From assembly GCF_002848265.1 (NCBI RefSeq), contig NZ_CP025422.1, forward strand, positions 3,378,727-3,442,726: a stretch of 64,000 nucleotides of DNA, read 5' to 3'. The DNA comes from Zhihengliuella sp. ISTPL4 (GTDB lineage: Bacteria > Actinomycetota > Actinomycetes > Actinomycetales > Microbacteriaceae). Position numbers and translations under genes: made by a program. Under the pieces are notes generated by a model, which saw nothing but the letters and a program-made list of their open reading frames with translations, was not told the origin of the DNA and did no database searches. Positions within the stretch are counted from its first letter, which is position 1, and every line of letters starts with the position of its first letter. This document shows positions 7,809 through 15,392 of the stretch, piece after piece.

Positions 7809-8969
7809 ATGTCCGACCACGATCACGCCTTCGCCACCCGAGCCATCCACGCCGGGCAGGCACCCGACCCGGTCACCGGGGCGATCATCCCGCCGATCTA
7901 CCAGTCCTCGACACACGTGCAGGACGGCATCGGCGGGTTCCGTGACGGCTACGAGTACAACCGCGCGGGCAACCCGACGCGCTCCTCTTTGGAGACGCAG
8001 CTCGCCGCTCTCGAGGGCGGGGTCGGAGCGCTGTCGTTCGCGTCCGGTCTCGCCGCCGAGGACGCGTTGCTGCGCGGCATCCTCAAGCCCGGCGACCACG
8101 TGCTCCTCGGCAACGACGTCTACGGCGGCACCTATCGCCTGCTGACGAAGGTGCTCGCGCCCTGGGGGATCGACACGACCACCGTCGAGCTCTCCGACGT
8201 CGACGTGATCCGGGCGGCCATCCGTCCCGAGACCCGCATCGTGTGGCTGGAGACCCCGAGCAACCCGCTGCTGAAGGTCATCGACATCGCCCTCATTGCC
8301 GAGGTCGCACACGCGGCCGGTGCCCTCGTCGTGGTGGACAACACGTTCGCTTCGCCGGCTCTGCAGCAGCCGCTCGCGCTCGGTGCCGACCTCGTCGTGC
8401 ACTCGACGACGAAATACCTGGGCGGTCACTCCGACGTGCTCGGCGGCGCCGTCGTCTTCGGCGACGACCGCTTCGTCGAGGCCGTGAAGTTCCAGCAGTT
8501 CGCGGTGGGTGCGGTCTCGGCGCCTCTGGACGCCTGGCTGACGACCCGCGGAATCAAGACCCTCGCGGTGCGGGTGCGCCAGCACTCCGAGAACGCGCAG
8601 GCCATCGCCGAATGGGCCCAGGCGCGGCCGGAGTTCGCGCAGGTGTTCTATCCCGGCCTCCCGTCGCACCCCGGTCACGAGATCGCGGCGCGGCAGATGA
8701 GCGGCTTCGGCGGCATGCTGTCGCTCGGTCTCGCCGCGGGTGCGGACGCCGCCCGGGCCTTCGCCGAGAGCACGCGCGTGTTCCAGCTCGCCGAGTCGCT
8801 CGGCGGCGTGGAGTCGCTCATCGGCTACCCGCCGGAGATGACCCACGCGTCGGTCCGCGGCACCGAGCTCGCCGTCCCGGAGAACGTCGTGCGCCTCTCG
8901 GTCGGCATCGAGGACGTGGCCGACCTCATCGCGGATCTCGAGGAGGGTCTCGCCCGCATCGCCCGCTGA
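7809..8969 (+). CDS. metB: Cystathionine gamma-synthase / gamma-lyase (Cys/Met metabolism PLP enzyme)
   Basis: A 386-aa member of the Cys/Met-metabolism PLP family. Lys202 in HSTTKYLGGHSD is the PLP lysine; YEYNRAGNPTR (near the N-terminus) and DNTFASPALQQPL are family signatures. Together with the preceding cystathionine beta-synthase it would interconvert homocysteine and cysteine. Synthase (metB) and gamma-lyase (mccB) activities cannot be told apart by motif; the neighbour makes a lyase role just as likely. The gene probably has its own leaderless promoter. Confidence 0.88.
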   Translation: MSDHDHAFATRAIHAGQAPDPVTGAIIPPIYQSSTHVQDGIGGFRDGYEYNRAGNPTRSSLETQLAALEGGVGALSFASGLAAEDALLRGILKPGDHVLLGNDVYGGTYRLLTKVLAPWGIDTTTVELSDVDVIRAAIRPETRIVWLETPSNPLLKVIDIALIAEVAHAAGALVVVDNTFASPALQQPLALGADLVVHSTTKYLGGHSDVLGGAVVFGDDRFVEAVKFQQFAVGAVSAPLDAWLTTRGIKTLAVRVRQHSENAQAIAEWAQARPEFAQVFYPGLPSHPGHEIAARQMSGFGGMLSLGLAAGADAARAFAESTRVFQLAESLGGVESLIGYPPEMTHASVRGTELAVPENVVRLSVGIEDVADLIADLEEGLARIAR

Positions 8970-9016
8970 CCGGCACGGCGACTCGCGATCGCGGGGGCGT
9001 CCGTCACAATGGGACG

Positions 9017-9658
9017 ATGAATCGACGGATGCTGCTGTGGTGGGGCGTCGCCTGCCTCCTCCTGGCCACTGCCCTCGGCGCGCTCGTCGTCTTCGTCTAT
9101 CCGCAGACGCCGGGGCTCGACCAGTGGTGGAACGACACCATCGCGGCGGTCCGCGCGGACTGGATGCTGAGCTTCGCCCTCGCGCTGAATTGGATCGGCG
9201 GTGGCTGGGTCGCCATCCTCGCCGTGCCGCTGGCGACCATCGCGATCCTGCTGCTCCTGCGCCGATGGCGGGGGGCGCTGTTCGCCGCGTTGTGCTTCCT
9301 CGTCAGCGCCGGTGCCGTCCAGCTCCTGAAGAACATCTTCGGCCGAGCCCGCCCGCACGACATGCTCGTCGTGAGCGACTACGGCTCGTTCCCCTCCGGT
9401 CACACCGCGAATGCGGCGACCATCGCGCTGGTGCTCTGGGTGCTCTTCCCGCGGGTCTGGGTGGCGATCGTGGGGGCGGCCTGGATCGTGCTCATGGCCC
9501 TGTCGCGGACCTTCCTGTCGGTGCACTGGGCCACGGATACGCTCGGCGGGGCGTTCGTCGGCGCCGGCGTCGTCCTCGTGCTGGCCGCCTGGCTGGTGCC
9601 GTGGGTGCGACGCGATGTCGAGGTCGCCGCAGGCGCCGATAAGCTGAGCGGAACCTGA
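9017..9658 (+). CDS. PAP2-family membrane phosphatase
   Basis: Integral-membrane phosphatase of the PAP2/BacA-like type, 213 aa with about six hydrophobic segments. The three catalytic motifs are present in order: KNIFGRARP (KX6RP-like), PSGH in SFPSGHTAN, and SRTFLSVHWATD (SRX5HX3D). Substrates in the family are lipid pyrophosphates such as undecaprenyl pyrophosphate or phosphatidic acid. The ATG at 9017 follows a CACAAT hexamer by 6 bases, suggesting another leaderless transcript. The GNAT gene follows after 17 bp. Confidence 0.88.
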   Translation: MNRRMLLWWGVACLLLATALGALVVFVYPQTPGLDQWWNDTIAAVRADWMLSFALALNWIGGGWVAILAVPLATIAILLLLRRWRGALFAALCFLVSAGAVQLLKNIFGRARPHDMLVVSDYGSFPSGHTANAATIALVLWVLFPRVWVAIVGAAWIVLMALSRTFLSVHWATDTLGGAFVGAGVVLVLAAWLVPWVRRDVEVAAGADKLSGT

Positions 9659-9675
9659 CCGCCGGAGGAGCCCCC

Positions 9676-10278
9676 GTGTCGCGTATCCGTCCCTACAGCC
9701 CGAGTGATCGCGCGGCGATGTTCGAGATCTGCGTCAAGACGGCGGACGCCGGGGGCGACGCCACCGGCGTGCTGTCCGACGACGAGCTCTGGGGGAACCT
9801 CTTCGCGGTGCCGTACGTCGAGCGGCACCCGGAGCTCGCGTGGGTCGTCGAGGCCGAGGACGGGCGCACCATCGGCTACATCGTCGCGACCGACGACACC
9901 GACGCCTTCTACACGTGGTTCCGCGACGAGTGGTGGCCGACCCTCCACGCGCGCTATCCGCAGTCGACGGACCCGCAGACGCGCGAGGAGAAGCTGATCG
10001 AGTACGGCTACACGCGGGAACCCGGTGTCGAGCCGAACGCGGCGGAGTACCCGGCGCATCTGCACATCGACCTGCTGCCGGAGACCCAGGGGCAGGGGCT
10101 GGGGCGAGGTCTCATCGAGACGCTCTTCGCCGAGTTGCGCGGACGCGGTGTCCCCGCGCTGCACCTGGGCATGGACCCCGCGAACGGCGGTGCGGCCGCG
10201 TTCTACGAGCGTCTCGGCATGACCCGCCTCCCCTCTGGACCGGGGGGCCTGACCTACGGCGTGCGCTTCGACGGCTGA
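9676..10278 (+). CDS. GNAT-family N-acetyltransferase
   Basis: A 200-aa acetyl-CoA-dependent acyltransferase. The acetyl-CoA pyrophosphate-binding loop is seen as GQGLGRG (near residue 138), followed by the typical C-terminal AAFYERLGM segment. It resembles the O-GlcNAcase-associated acetyltransferase-like GNATs of actinobacteria, but the acceptor is unknown. The GTG at 9676 is chosen because GGAGGAG lies 6 bases upstream. It is followed by a bidirectional terminator shared with tRNA-Ser. Confidence 0.85.
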   Translation: MSRIRPYSPSDRAAMFEICVKTADAGGDATGVLSDDELWGNLFAVPYVERHPELAWVVEAEDGRTIGYIVATDDTDAFYTWFRDEWWPTLHARYPQSTDPQTREEKLIEYGYTREPGVEPNAAEYPAHLHIDLLPETQGQGLGRGLIETLFAELRGRGVPALHLGMDPANGGAAAFYERLGMTRLPSGPGGLTYGVRFDG

Positions 10279-10290
10279 CGGCGACCGAAA

Positions 10291-10325
10291 CGAAGAAGAC
10301 CTCCGCGATGCGGAGGTCTTCTTCG
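10291..10325. terminator. Bidirectional terminator between GNAT gene and tRNA-Ser
   Basis: A 15-bp perfect stem (10291-10305 with 10311-10325) around CGATG. The lower stem GAAGAAGA/TCTTCTTC gives a U-rich exit on either strand, so it can end both the GNAT mRNA and the tRNA transcript. Confidence 0.85.
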
Positions 10326-10329
10326 TCGG

Positions 10330-10417
10330 TGGCGGTGACGGCGGGATTCGAACCCGCGGTTGCTTGCACAACACACGCTTTCCAAGCGTGCTCCTTCGGC
10401 CGCTCGGACACGTCACC
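10330..10417 (-). tRNA. tRNA-Ser (anticodon GGA)
   Basis: On the minus strand the cloverleaf runs from GGTGACG (acceptor, ending at 10417) to CGTCACC-G-CCA (CCA encoded at 10330-10332). The anticodon arm CACGC-TTGGAAA-GCGTG gives anticodon GGA for UCC/UCU. The long variable arm and the TTCGAAT T-loop are typical of type II tRNA-Ser. At 88 nt it has the expected length. Confidence 0.96.
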
Positions 10418-10504
10418 AGGGAACAACCTGTCCATCCTATCCGATCTCCCACCGGCCTCGTGACATGCCGGTGAACCGTCGCTCGAGGCCCCATGCCTGT
10501 TATA

Positions 10505-10562
10505 TTGCGCGTCAGGCGGAGTCTGGATATCTTCATATGAAGACGCAAAGGCGTCAGGCGGA
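10505..10562 (+). promoter_or_regulatory. Candidate promoter/operator of the daptide operon
   Basis: TTGCGC (10505-10510) and TATCTT (10528-10533) are 17 bp apart and could form the promoter. The -10 region overlaps a perfect 12-bp palindrome CTTCATATGAAG (10531-10542). The direct repeat GCGTCAGGCGGA occurs at 10509-10520 and 10551-10562, exactly 42 bp apart (four helical turns), flanking the palindrome. This is the only AT-rich patch in front of the operon and probably the control region. The regulator is unknown and not in the cluster. Confidence 0.45.
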
Positions 10563-10582
10563 TCCGGTTCTCTGGGGGAATC

Positions 10583-11647
10583 ATGGGGACGAATACGACA
10601 ACCGGACGACGGGGCGACCGGCCGACGGACGACGTGCGGCTGGTCGGTCCCCGAGCGCTGCGCGCATGGATCACGGGCGAACATCATGCGCATGCCAGGG
10701 TGTTTCTCCTCGAGAGCCAGACCGGTGTCGACGCTGTCGCGACGGTGGCCGGTGCCGACGACGTCGTCCTCCACCCCGAAGGGGTGGCGCCGCGTCCCGG
10801 GCCCCGCCTCGTTCGCTACAGCGGCACCCTCGCCGACGTCGGGGACGAACTCTTCCTGGAGGGGCGCGGCGTCGAGCTCCAGGACTACATCGCGGCCTCC
10901 TTCGTTCAGATCGTCGGACCGACAGCCATGCGCTTCTTCGACAGCGCGAGCTGGCGCGCCTTCCTCGACGATGCCGAGCTCGCCCGGCGCACGGGGGTCT
11001 TCGCCGCGGCGATGATCGACCCGCGCGTGCTGCTGGCGGATCGCCGCGCCCTCGCGCGGCCGCATGAAATCGAGACTCCCAGCGCCATCCGCATCGACCG
11101 TCTCGGTGGGGTGCATCTCGGGCTTCAGGGCGCAGCAGTCGGCCCCGTCGAGGATCTGTCGAGCACCCTGGATCAGGCTCTGCCGCTGTCATCCGCGCTG
11201 GGAGAGGTTCCGGCCGGGACGGAGCTCATCGCCGCGCTCGATGCCCGGCCGTGGATCGCCCGATATCTCGACGCGGCCGACCTCCGCAAGATGCTCAGCC
11301 TGCCGAACGGCGCCGCTCAAATCGCGGGCTTCGGCTGGGCGCTGCTCGACGACGGCCTCGCGGATGCGGAGCCCTCGGCCACCGACCCCTTCCTGCTCGA
11401 CACCGCCGAGGGGTTCCTCCTGGCCGATGTCGGAACACTCCGTCGGCACCTTCTGTCACCGCTCACGGCCGCCGTCGTCGACGCCCTTCAGACCTCACGC
11501 ACGCGCGCGCTGGCAGCGGCCCGCGTGGCGCGGGCGCAGGGGCTGCCCGACTCCCAGGCGCGGCGACTGTGCCTCGACGCTCTCGAGGTGCTCGGAGTCC
11601 ACCTCGGCCGGCCGATCCGGGACACGGCGCGGGACGGTGACCGATGA
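10583..11647 (+). CDS. mpaB: Daptide RiPP recognition protein (MpaB-like)
   Basis: A 354-aa protein with no catalytic motif that I recognise. Its place at the head of an operon with the complete daptide enzyme set matches the MpaB-type recognition protein, thought to bind precursor leaders and present them to the modifying enzymes. The product is soluble, with an acidic N-terminal half and a helical Ala/Arg-rich C-terminus (about 295-345). The ATG at 10583 has GGGGGAA upstream. Its stop overlaps the next start (ATGA), so expression is coupled to the aminotransferase. Assignment is by context and recollection of the family, not by motif. Confidence 0.75.
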   Translation: MGTNTTTGRRGDRPTDDVRLVGPRALRAWITGEHHAHARVFLLESQTGVDAVATVAGADDVVLHPEGVAPRPGPRLVRYSGTLADVGDELFLEGRGVELQDYIAASFVQIVGPTAMRFFDSASWRAFLDDAELARRTGVFAAAMIDPRVLLADRRALARPHEIETPSAIRIDRLGGVHLGLQGAAVGPVEDLSSTLDQALPLSSALGEVPAGTELIAALDARPWIARYLDAADLRKMLSLPNGAAQIAGFGWALLDDGLADAEPSATDPFLLDTAEGFLLADVGTLRRHLLSPLTAAVVDALQTSRTRALAAARVARAQGLPDSQARRLCLDALEVLGVHLGRPIRDTARDGDR

Positions 11648-12903
11648 CCGAGCCGCACGCGCTGTGGACGTCGATGCTCCCCGCCGACACCGCCTTCACC
11701 CCGGACCGTGTCGCGGTCGGCGCCTGCGGAAATCGGATCACCTACGCGGACGGCTCACAGCGCCTCTGTGCGACGAGCGGCCTGTGGAACGTCCCGCTCG
11801 GCTTCGGCAATCCCGCGATCGCCGACGCGGTGAGCAGAGCGACGTACAACGCGTCCTACCTGTCGCTGTTCCGCGCTCCGCATCGATATGCCGAGGACGC
11901 CGCCGACGCCCTCGTCGCCCTCGCCGGTTCCGAGCGGTACCGCCGCGTGATCTTCTCGACGTCGGGGGGAGCGGCCAACGACGCCGCGATGAAGCTCACT
12001 CGGCAGTACTGGGCGCAGCAGGGCTCGGGCTCCCGGGCGCTCGTCGTCGGACTCCGCGGCAGCTATCACGGCACGATGTACGGCAGCCACGGGCTGAGCG
12101 GCGACGACCTCCTGCAATCGGTCTACGGTGTCGACCGGAGGACCGTGCGGCACGTGTCGCACGCGGATGACGGGGACGAGCTCGCAGCGCTACTGGAGCG
12201 TGAAGGGGCCCGAGTCGCCGCCGTCGTCGTGGAGCCCGTCCTGGGCAGTGGGGCCCGCGCGCTGTCCTCGATTTTCATCGACCGTCTCCTCGACCTGCGA
12301 GAGCGCCACGGCTTCCTGCTCGTCGCCGACGAGGTCGCCACGGGTTTCGGGCGCACCGGCACCCTGTTCGCGACTGATCGCTGGGCCGCGGCTCCCGACA
12401 TCCTCATCGTGTCGAAGGCGCTGACGAACGGCGCGATGGGGGCCGCGGCGCTCCTCATCGGACCTCGCATCGCGACGGCGTTCGCTCGGGGCGGCTGGAC
12501 CTTCGTGCACGGGGAGACGCAGGCGGGCACGCCCGCGTGTGCGGCCGCGGTCCTCGCCGTGATCGACGAGCTCCGCCGCATCGACGTCGAGACGACAGCG
12601 CAGGCGCTCGCCGCCGTACTGCACCGCCTCGCGCGCACGTGGCAGGACGACGGGATCGTCGCCGAGGTCACCGGCAGCGGCTGCTTCATCGGGGTGGGGC
12701 TCCGCCGCCCGGACGGATCCCCGCTCTCTGGGACCGACGTCCTGGAGGTGGTGTCCGCCATCGCCGACAGCGGCGTCGTGGTGCACCCCGGGCCGAGCTC
12801 CATCCAGCTCATCCCCGGCTACGGATTCACCGCGGCGGACGTAGCGGAGACCGACCGGGCCGTGCGAGGCGGCCTGGCGCGCGTGCGGGAGGCGGTGACA
12901 TGA
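11644..12903 (+). CDS. mpaD: Daptide biosynthesis class III aminotransferase (MpaD-like)
   Basis: A 419-aa PLP-dependent fold-type I aminotransferase. STSGGAANDAAMKL (105-118) lies at the cofactor phosphate site, DE at 229-230 holds the pyridine nitrogen, GFGRTGT (234-240) is the class III signature and Lys258 in LIVSKALTNGAMG is the Schiff-base lysine. In daptide biosynthesis the enzyme aminates the C-terminal ketone left after oxidative decarboxylation of Thr, giving 1,2-propanediamine. It overlaps both neighbours by ATGA, so the enzyme is made in step with MpaB and MpaC. Confidence 0.88.
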   Translation: MTEPHALWTSMLPADTAFTPDRVAVGACGNRITYADGSQRLCATSGLWNVPLGFGNPAIADAVSRATYNASYLSLFRAPHRYAEDAADALVALAGSERYRRVIFSTSGGAANDAAMKLTRQYWAQQGSGSRALVVGLRGSYHGTMYGSHGLSGDDLLQSVYGVDRRTVRHVSHADDGDELAALLEREGARVAAVVVEPVLGSGARALSSIFIDRLLDLRERHGFLLVADEVATGFGRTGTLFATDRWAAAPDILIVSKALTNGAMGAAALLIGPRIATAFARGGWTFVHGETQAGTPACAAAVLAVIDELRRIDVETTAQALAAVLHRLARTWQDDGIVAEVTGSGCFIGVGLRRPDGSPLSGTDVLEVVSAIADSGVVVHPGPSSIQLIPGYGFTAADVAETDRAVRGGLARVREAVT

Positions 12904-14075
12904 CCGTGCCGTTCACCGCACGCGTCCCCACGCTGTGGCACGGGCCGCGCGCACGAGAGACGATGGTGGGTCTGACAGCGGGACGCGACACGCTGGTGAT
13001 CGCCGACGCGGCCGTCGCGCGCCCCCTTCCCGCCGCGCAGCCGGCCCGGACGATGACAGTGGACGCCTCGGCGGTGGACGAGCCCGGCATCGTCCTGATC
13101 GTTGAGGAGATCGTCCGGCGACCGCCCGAGGTCATCGTGGCCGTGGGAGGCGGAAGCGTCCTCGATGCGAGCAAGATCGCCGCGCTCGCGCTCAGCCCCG
13201 GTCGCCTTCTGGACTTCGCCCTGCGGCACGCGGCGACCTCGGCGCTCACGATCCTGCCCGACGCGCCTCCGCCGGTCGACATCATCGCGGTGCCGACGAC
13301 GCTCGGCACGTCGTCGGAGACGAACAGCGTCGCCATTCTCCGGAACGGCCGCGGGGCTCGGCTCCTCATCGGTCGCTCGCTGCGTCCGCGGCACGCCGTC
13401 CTCGATTCCGACCAGCTCGCCACGCTCACCCCCGCTGCCGTCCGAGAAGGCGCGCTGGAGGCCTTCCTCCGGCTGGCCGGCGCCTCGACGAGTCCGCGGA
13501 CGGCGCGGGCCGACCGCGACGCGCGGGTCCTCGGCCGGGCGCTGCTTGAAGCAGCCTCTGCAGACGTGATGTCGACGACGGGACGGCTGCGCCTGGCGCG
13601 GCTGAGCGCCGCGACCCAGCGCACGGCCGCGCTCCGCGGACCCGATCTGTACAGCGCCCGACACTGGTATCTGGCGAATGAGGTCGCCTTCCACCTCGGT
13701 GTCCGCAAGATGGTCGCCACTGCCGCCGTCATCGCCGCCGTCTGGCGGCGGATCGGCGCGGGGGACGCCCGGTGGGGCGACCGGGACAGCCTCCGATCCT
13801 TCTGGGCGGGTGTCGCGAGCGGGACCTCACTGCCCCGCGAACCGGTTGCCGGCGTCTCCGCCCTCCTTGACCGGGGAGCTCTCTCGACGCCGCCGCGCCC
13901 GAGCGCTCCGGAGATCGACCGCATCGCCGCCGCGGTGGAGACGGCGTGGGGAGCTCATCGCCCCATGCTGCGCGGTCTCCGTGCAGAGGAGATCGACGCC
14001 GTGCTCCGCGACTCCCGCTGGAGCGCACCTCGGTCGGCCCCCGCCGACCACCCACGAGTGACGGAGAGGAGGTGA
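12900..14075 (+). CDS. mpaC: Daptide biosynthesis dehydrogenase/decarboxylase (MpaC-like, Fe-ADH fold)
   Basis: A 391-aa protein of the iron-containing alcohol dehydrogenase fold. GGGSVLDASK (83-92) is the dinucleotide-binding loop and VPTTLGTSSETN the second conserved loop. In the daptide pathway it oxidises the hydroxyl of the C-terminal Thr, leading to loss of CO2 and a C-terminal ketone. Oddity: where the family normally shows the DAxxHxxE metal-ligand helix, this protein reads EGALEAFLRL, and only a later pair of His (SARHWYL and VAFHLG) is visible. Metal use may therefore differ. The ATG at 12900 overlaps the preceding stop; further upstream in-frame codons lie inside mpaD. Confidence 0.82.
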   Translation: MTVPFTARVPTLWHGPRARETMVGLTAGRDTLVIADAAVARPLPAAQPARTMTVDASAVDEPGIVLIVEEIVRRPPEVIVAVGGGSVLDASKIAALALSPGRLLDFALRHAATSALTILPDAPPPVDIIAVPTTLGTSSETNSVAILRNGRGARLLIGRSLRPRHAVLDSDQLATLTPAAVREGALEAFLRLAGASTSPRTARADRDARVLGRALLEAASADVMSTTGRLRLARLSAATQRTAALRGPDLYSARHWYLANEVAFHLGVRKMVATAAVIAAVWRRIGAGDARWGDRDSLRSFWAGVASGTSLPREPVAGVSALLDRGALSTPPRPSAPEIDRIAAAVETAWGAHRPMLRGLRAEEIDAVLRDSRWSAPRSAPADHPRVTERR

Positions 14076-14080
14076 CGTGA

Positions 14081-14215
14081 ATGAACGAAAGCACGGAGAC
14101 GAGCATCCGATTCCAGGAGCTCGAGCCGATGGAGGCTCCCAGCTGGGACAGCTTCTACAAGGGCGTGATCGGTGCCCTGGTCCTCATCGGGATCGGAGCC
14201 GCGGCCGCCACGTGA
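14081..14215 (+). CDS. mpaA1: Daptide precursor peptide 1
   Basis: A 44-aa precursor read directly from the sequence. The acidic N-terminal leader contains RFQELEPME (10-18), which aligns with FTELEAMD and FLELEQID in the other two. The C-terminal part is hydrophobic and helix-prone (VIGALVLIGIGAAAAT) and ends in Thr, the residue that daptide enzymes convert to a dimethylated diamine. GAGAGGAGG, formed by the end of mpaC, lies 8 bases before the ATG. The mature N-terminus cannot be fixed from sequence; the core is probably the last 20 or so residues. Confidence 0.9.
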   Translation: MNESTETSIRFQELEPMEAPSWDSFYKGVIGALVLIGIGAAAAT

Positions 14216-14257
14216 TCCAGCCCGGCCGCACGGGTTCAAGAACGGAAGGAGGTACAC

Positions 14258-14383
14258 ATGTCGACCGCAACGCCGGCGCTCGAGTTCACCGAGCTCGAGG
14301 CCATGGATGCGCTCAACGACGGCGATGACTTCATGCGGGGTTTCGCCGTGGGCGTCATCATCGGAATCCTCGCGCTGACCTAG
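14258..14383 (+). CDS. mpaA2: Daptide precursor peptide 2
   Basis: A 41-aa precursor. The leader has LEFTELEAMD (8-17), the clearest copy of the shared motif. The rest is acidic around GDDF and then hydrophobic (VGVIIGILALT) with a C-terminal Thr. A GGAAGGAGG ribosome binding site is placed 5 bases before the ATG. It is separated from precursor 1 by 42 bp and its stop TAG lies inside the binding site for precursor 3, so the genes are translated as a coupled series. Confidence 0.9.
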   Translation: MSTATPALEFTELEAMDALNDGDDFMRGFAVGVIIGILALT

Positions 14384-14393
14384 GAGGTACACG

Positions 14394-14513
14394 TTGCAGA
14401 ACACGTCGCTGGAGTTCCTGGAACTCGAACAGATCGACACCCCGCTCGAGTGGTGGGAGCACGCGAGCTACATCATCGCGATCATCGGCGGCGCCGCCGC
14501 CATCGCGACCTGA
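14394..14513 (+). CDS. mpaA3: Daptide precursor peptide 3
   Basis: A 39-aa precursor that begins with TTG, 6 bases after AGGAGG. The leader has LEFLELEQID (5-14), then an aromatic stretch EWWEHASY and a hydrophobic tail IIAIIGGAAAIAT ending in Thr. The Trp-rich junction is unlike the other two, so the mature product should differ clearly. A strong hairpin lies directly after the stop. Confidence 0.87.
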   Translation: MQNTSLEFLELEQIDTPLEWWEHASYIIAIIGGAAAIAT

Positions 14514-14518
14514 CCGAG

Positions 14519-14545
14519 GGTGCGGGCGGGATCCCCGCCCGCACC
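14519..14545 (+). terminator. Attenuating hairpin between precursors and mpaM
   Basis: GGTGCGGGCGGG (14519-14530) pairs perfectly with CCCGCCCGCACC (14534-14545) around ATC, a 12-bp GC-rich stem with no U-run. It lies between the last precursor and the methyltransferase, where RiPP operons often hold a leaky terminator or stabiliser that favours precursor over enzyme synthesis. Confidence 0.7.
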
Positions 14546-14579
14546 ACCGACCATCGATCCGAGGAGAGGCGAAGCACGG

Positions 14580-15392
14580 ATGACATCCTTGATCACCGAG
14601 GCCGTGGTGGCGCGGCTCGACCTCGTCGGCGCGACCGCTCGGCACCAGGACCTGTACACCGGAGCCGGCGCCGACTTCTACGACCGGCTCGTCGGCCCGG
14701 ACCGGGCGGAGATCCGCGAGGTCCTCGCGCTCGCGCGCACCGCCCCCGGCCCCGTCCTCGACCTCGCTGCCGGGAGCGGACGGCTGACGGTGCCGCTCGT
14801 GCGCTCCGGACACCGCGTGACGGCGGTCGACCTCTCGGCCGACATGCTCGCACATCTCCGTCGCGCGCTACCGGACCGGGCCGCTGTCGACTGCATCGTC
14901 GCGGACATGCGCGACCTCGCGCTCGAGGGACGCTACGGCCTCGTCGTCTTGGGGGCGACCTCCATCACCCTGCTCGATCAGGCCGGGCGTTCCCGTCTCT
15001 ACGCGGGAGTACGACGGCAGCTCGCGGCCGGCGGCGTCTTCGCCCTCTCGGTCGCCGGCGGGGCATCGGCGGACAGCCTCACGGTCGCGACCGCACGGGA
15101 GATCGCGGTCCCCGGGGCCACCGACGACGAGACCTATCTCTTCGCGCAGCAGATCGAGGACGAGGGCGCGGTGCGGGTGGTCAACTGGGTCCGCCTCGCG
15201 GACATCGCCCCGCGCGCCGAGGTGCCGGTGCTCACGAGCCGCCTGCACGTCCTGAGCCCCGAGATCCTCGCCGGCGAGCTCACCGCGGCCGGTTTCGCGG
15301 CACCCCGGATCTCCCCCGTGCGGACGGCTGCGGGCACGGACATCCTGCTCCTCACGACCTCGCTCGCCGACTCCGCGGGAGGTGGGCGATGA
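14580..15392 (+). CDS. mpaM: Daptide biosynthesis SAM-dependent methyltransferase (MpaM-like)
   Basis: A 270-aa class I methyltransferase. The SAM-binding motif I is VLDLAAGSG (59-67), followed by an acidic motif II (AVDLSADM) and the post-motif segment VVLGATSITLLD. In daptides this enzyme would dimethylate the new C-terminal amine. The ATG at 14580 is chosen because GAGGAGAGG lies 9-17 bases upstream and an extension would run back into the hairpin. It is the first gene after the precursors and overlaps mpaP by ATGA. Confidence 0.88.
   Translation: MTSLITEAVVARLDLVGATARHQDLYTGAGADFYDRLVGPDRAEIREVLALARTAPGPVLDLAAGSGRLTVPLVRSGHRVTAVDLSADMLAHLRRALPDRAAVDCIVADMRDLALEGRYGLVVLGATSITLLDQAGRSRLYAGVRRQLAAGGVFALSVAGGASADSLTVATAREIAVPGATDDETYLFAQQIEDEGAVRVVNWVRLADIAPRAEVPVLTSRLHVLSPEILAGELTAAGFAAPRISPVRTAAGTDILLLTTSLADSAGGGR

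Noticed and set aside
5241..8846. 1201-aa minus-strand open frame opposite the permease, CBS and metB genes
   Set aside because: It spans three real genes and the repeat array, with His/Arg/Asp-rich low-complexity translation.
9676..10278. GNAT gene as part of the daptide cluster
   Set aside because: It ends in a strong terminator and is separated from the cluster by a tRNA on the opposite strand.
14077..14328. 83-aa frame starting at the GTG before precursor 1
   Set aside because: It is out of frame with the three precursor genes, is Arg/Gly/His-rich, and competes with the shared leader motif and terminal Thr seen in the correct frames.
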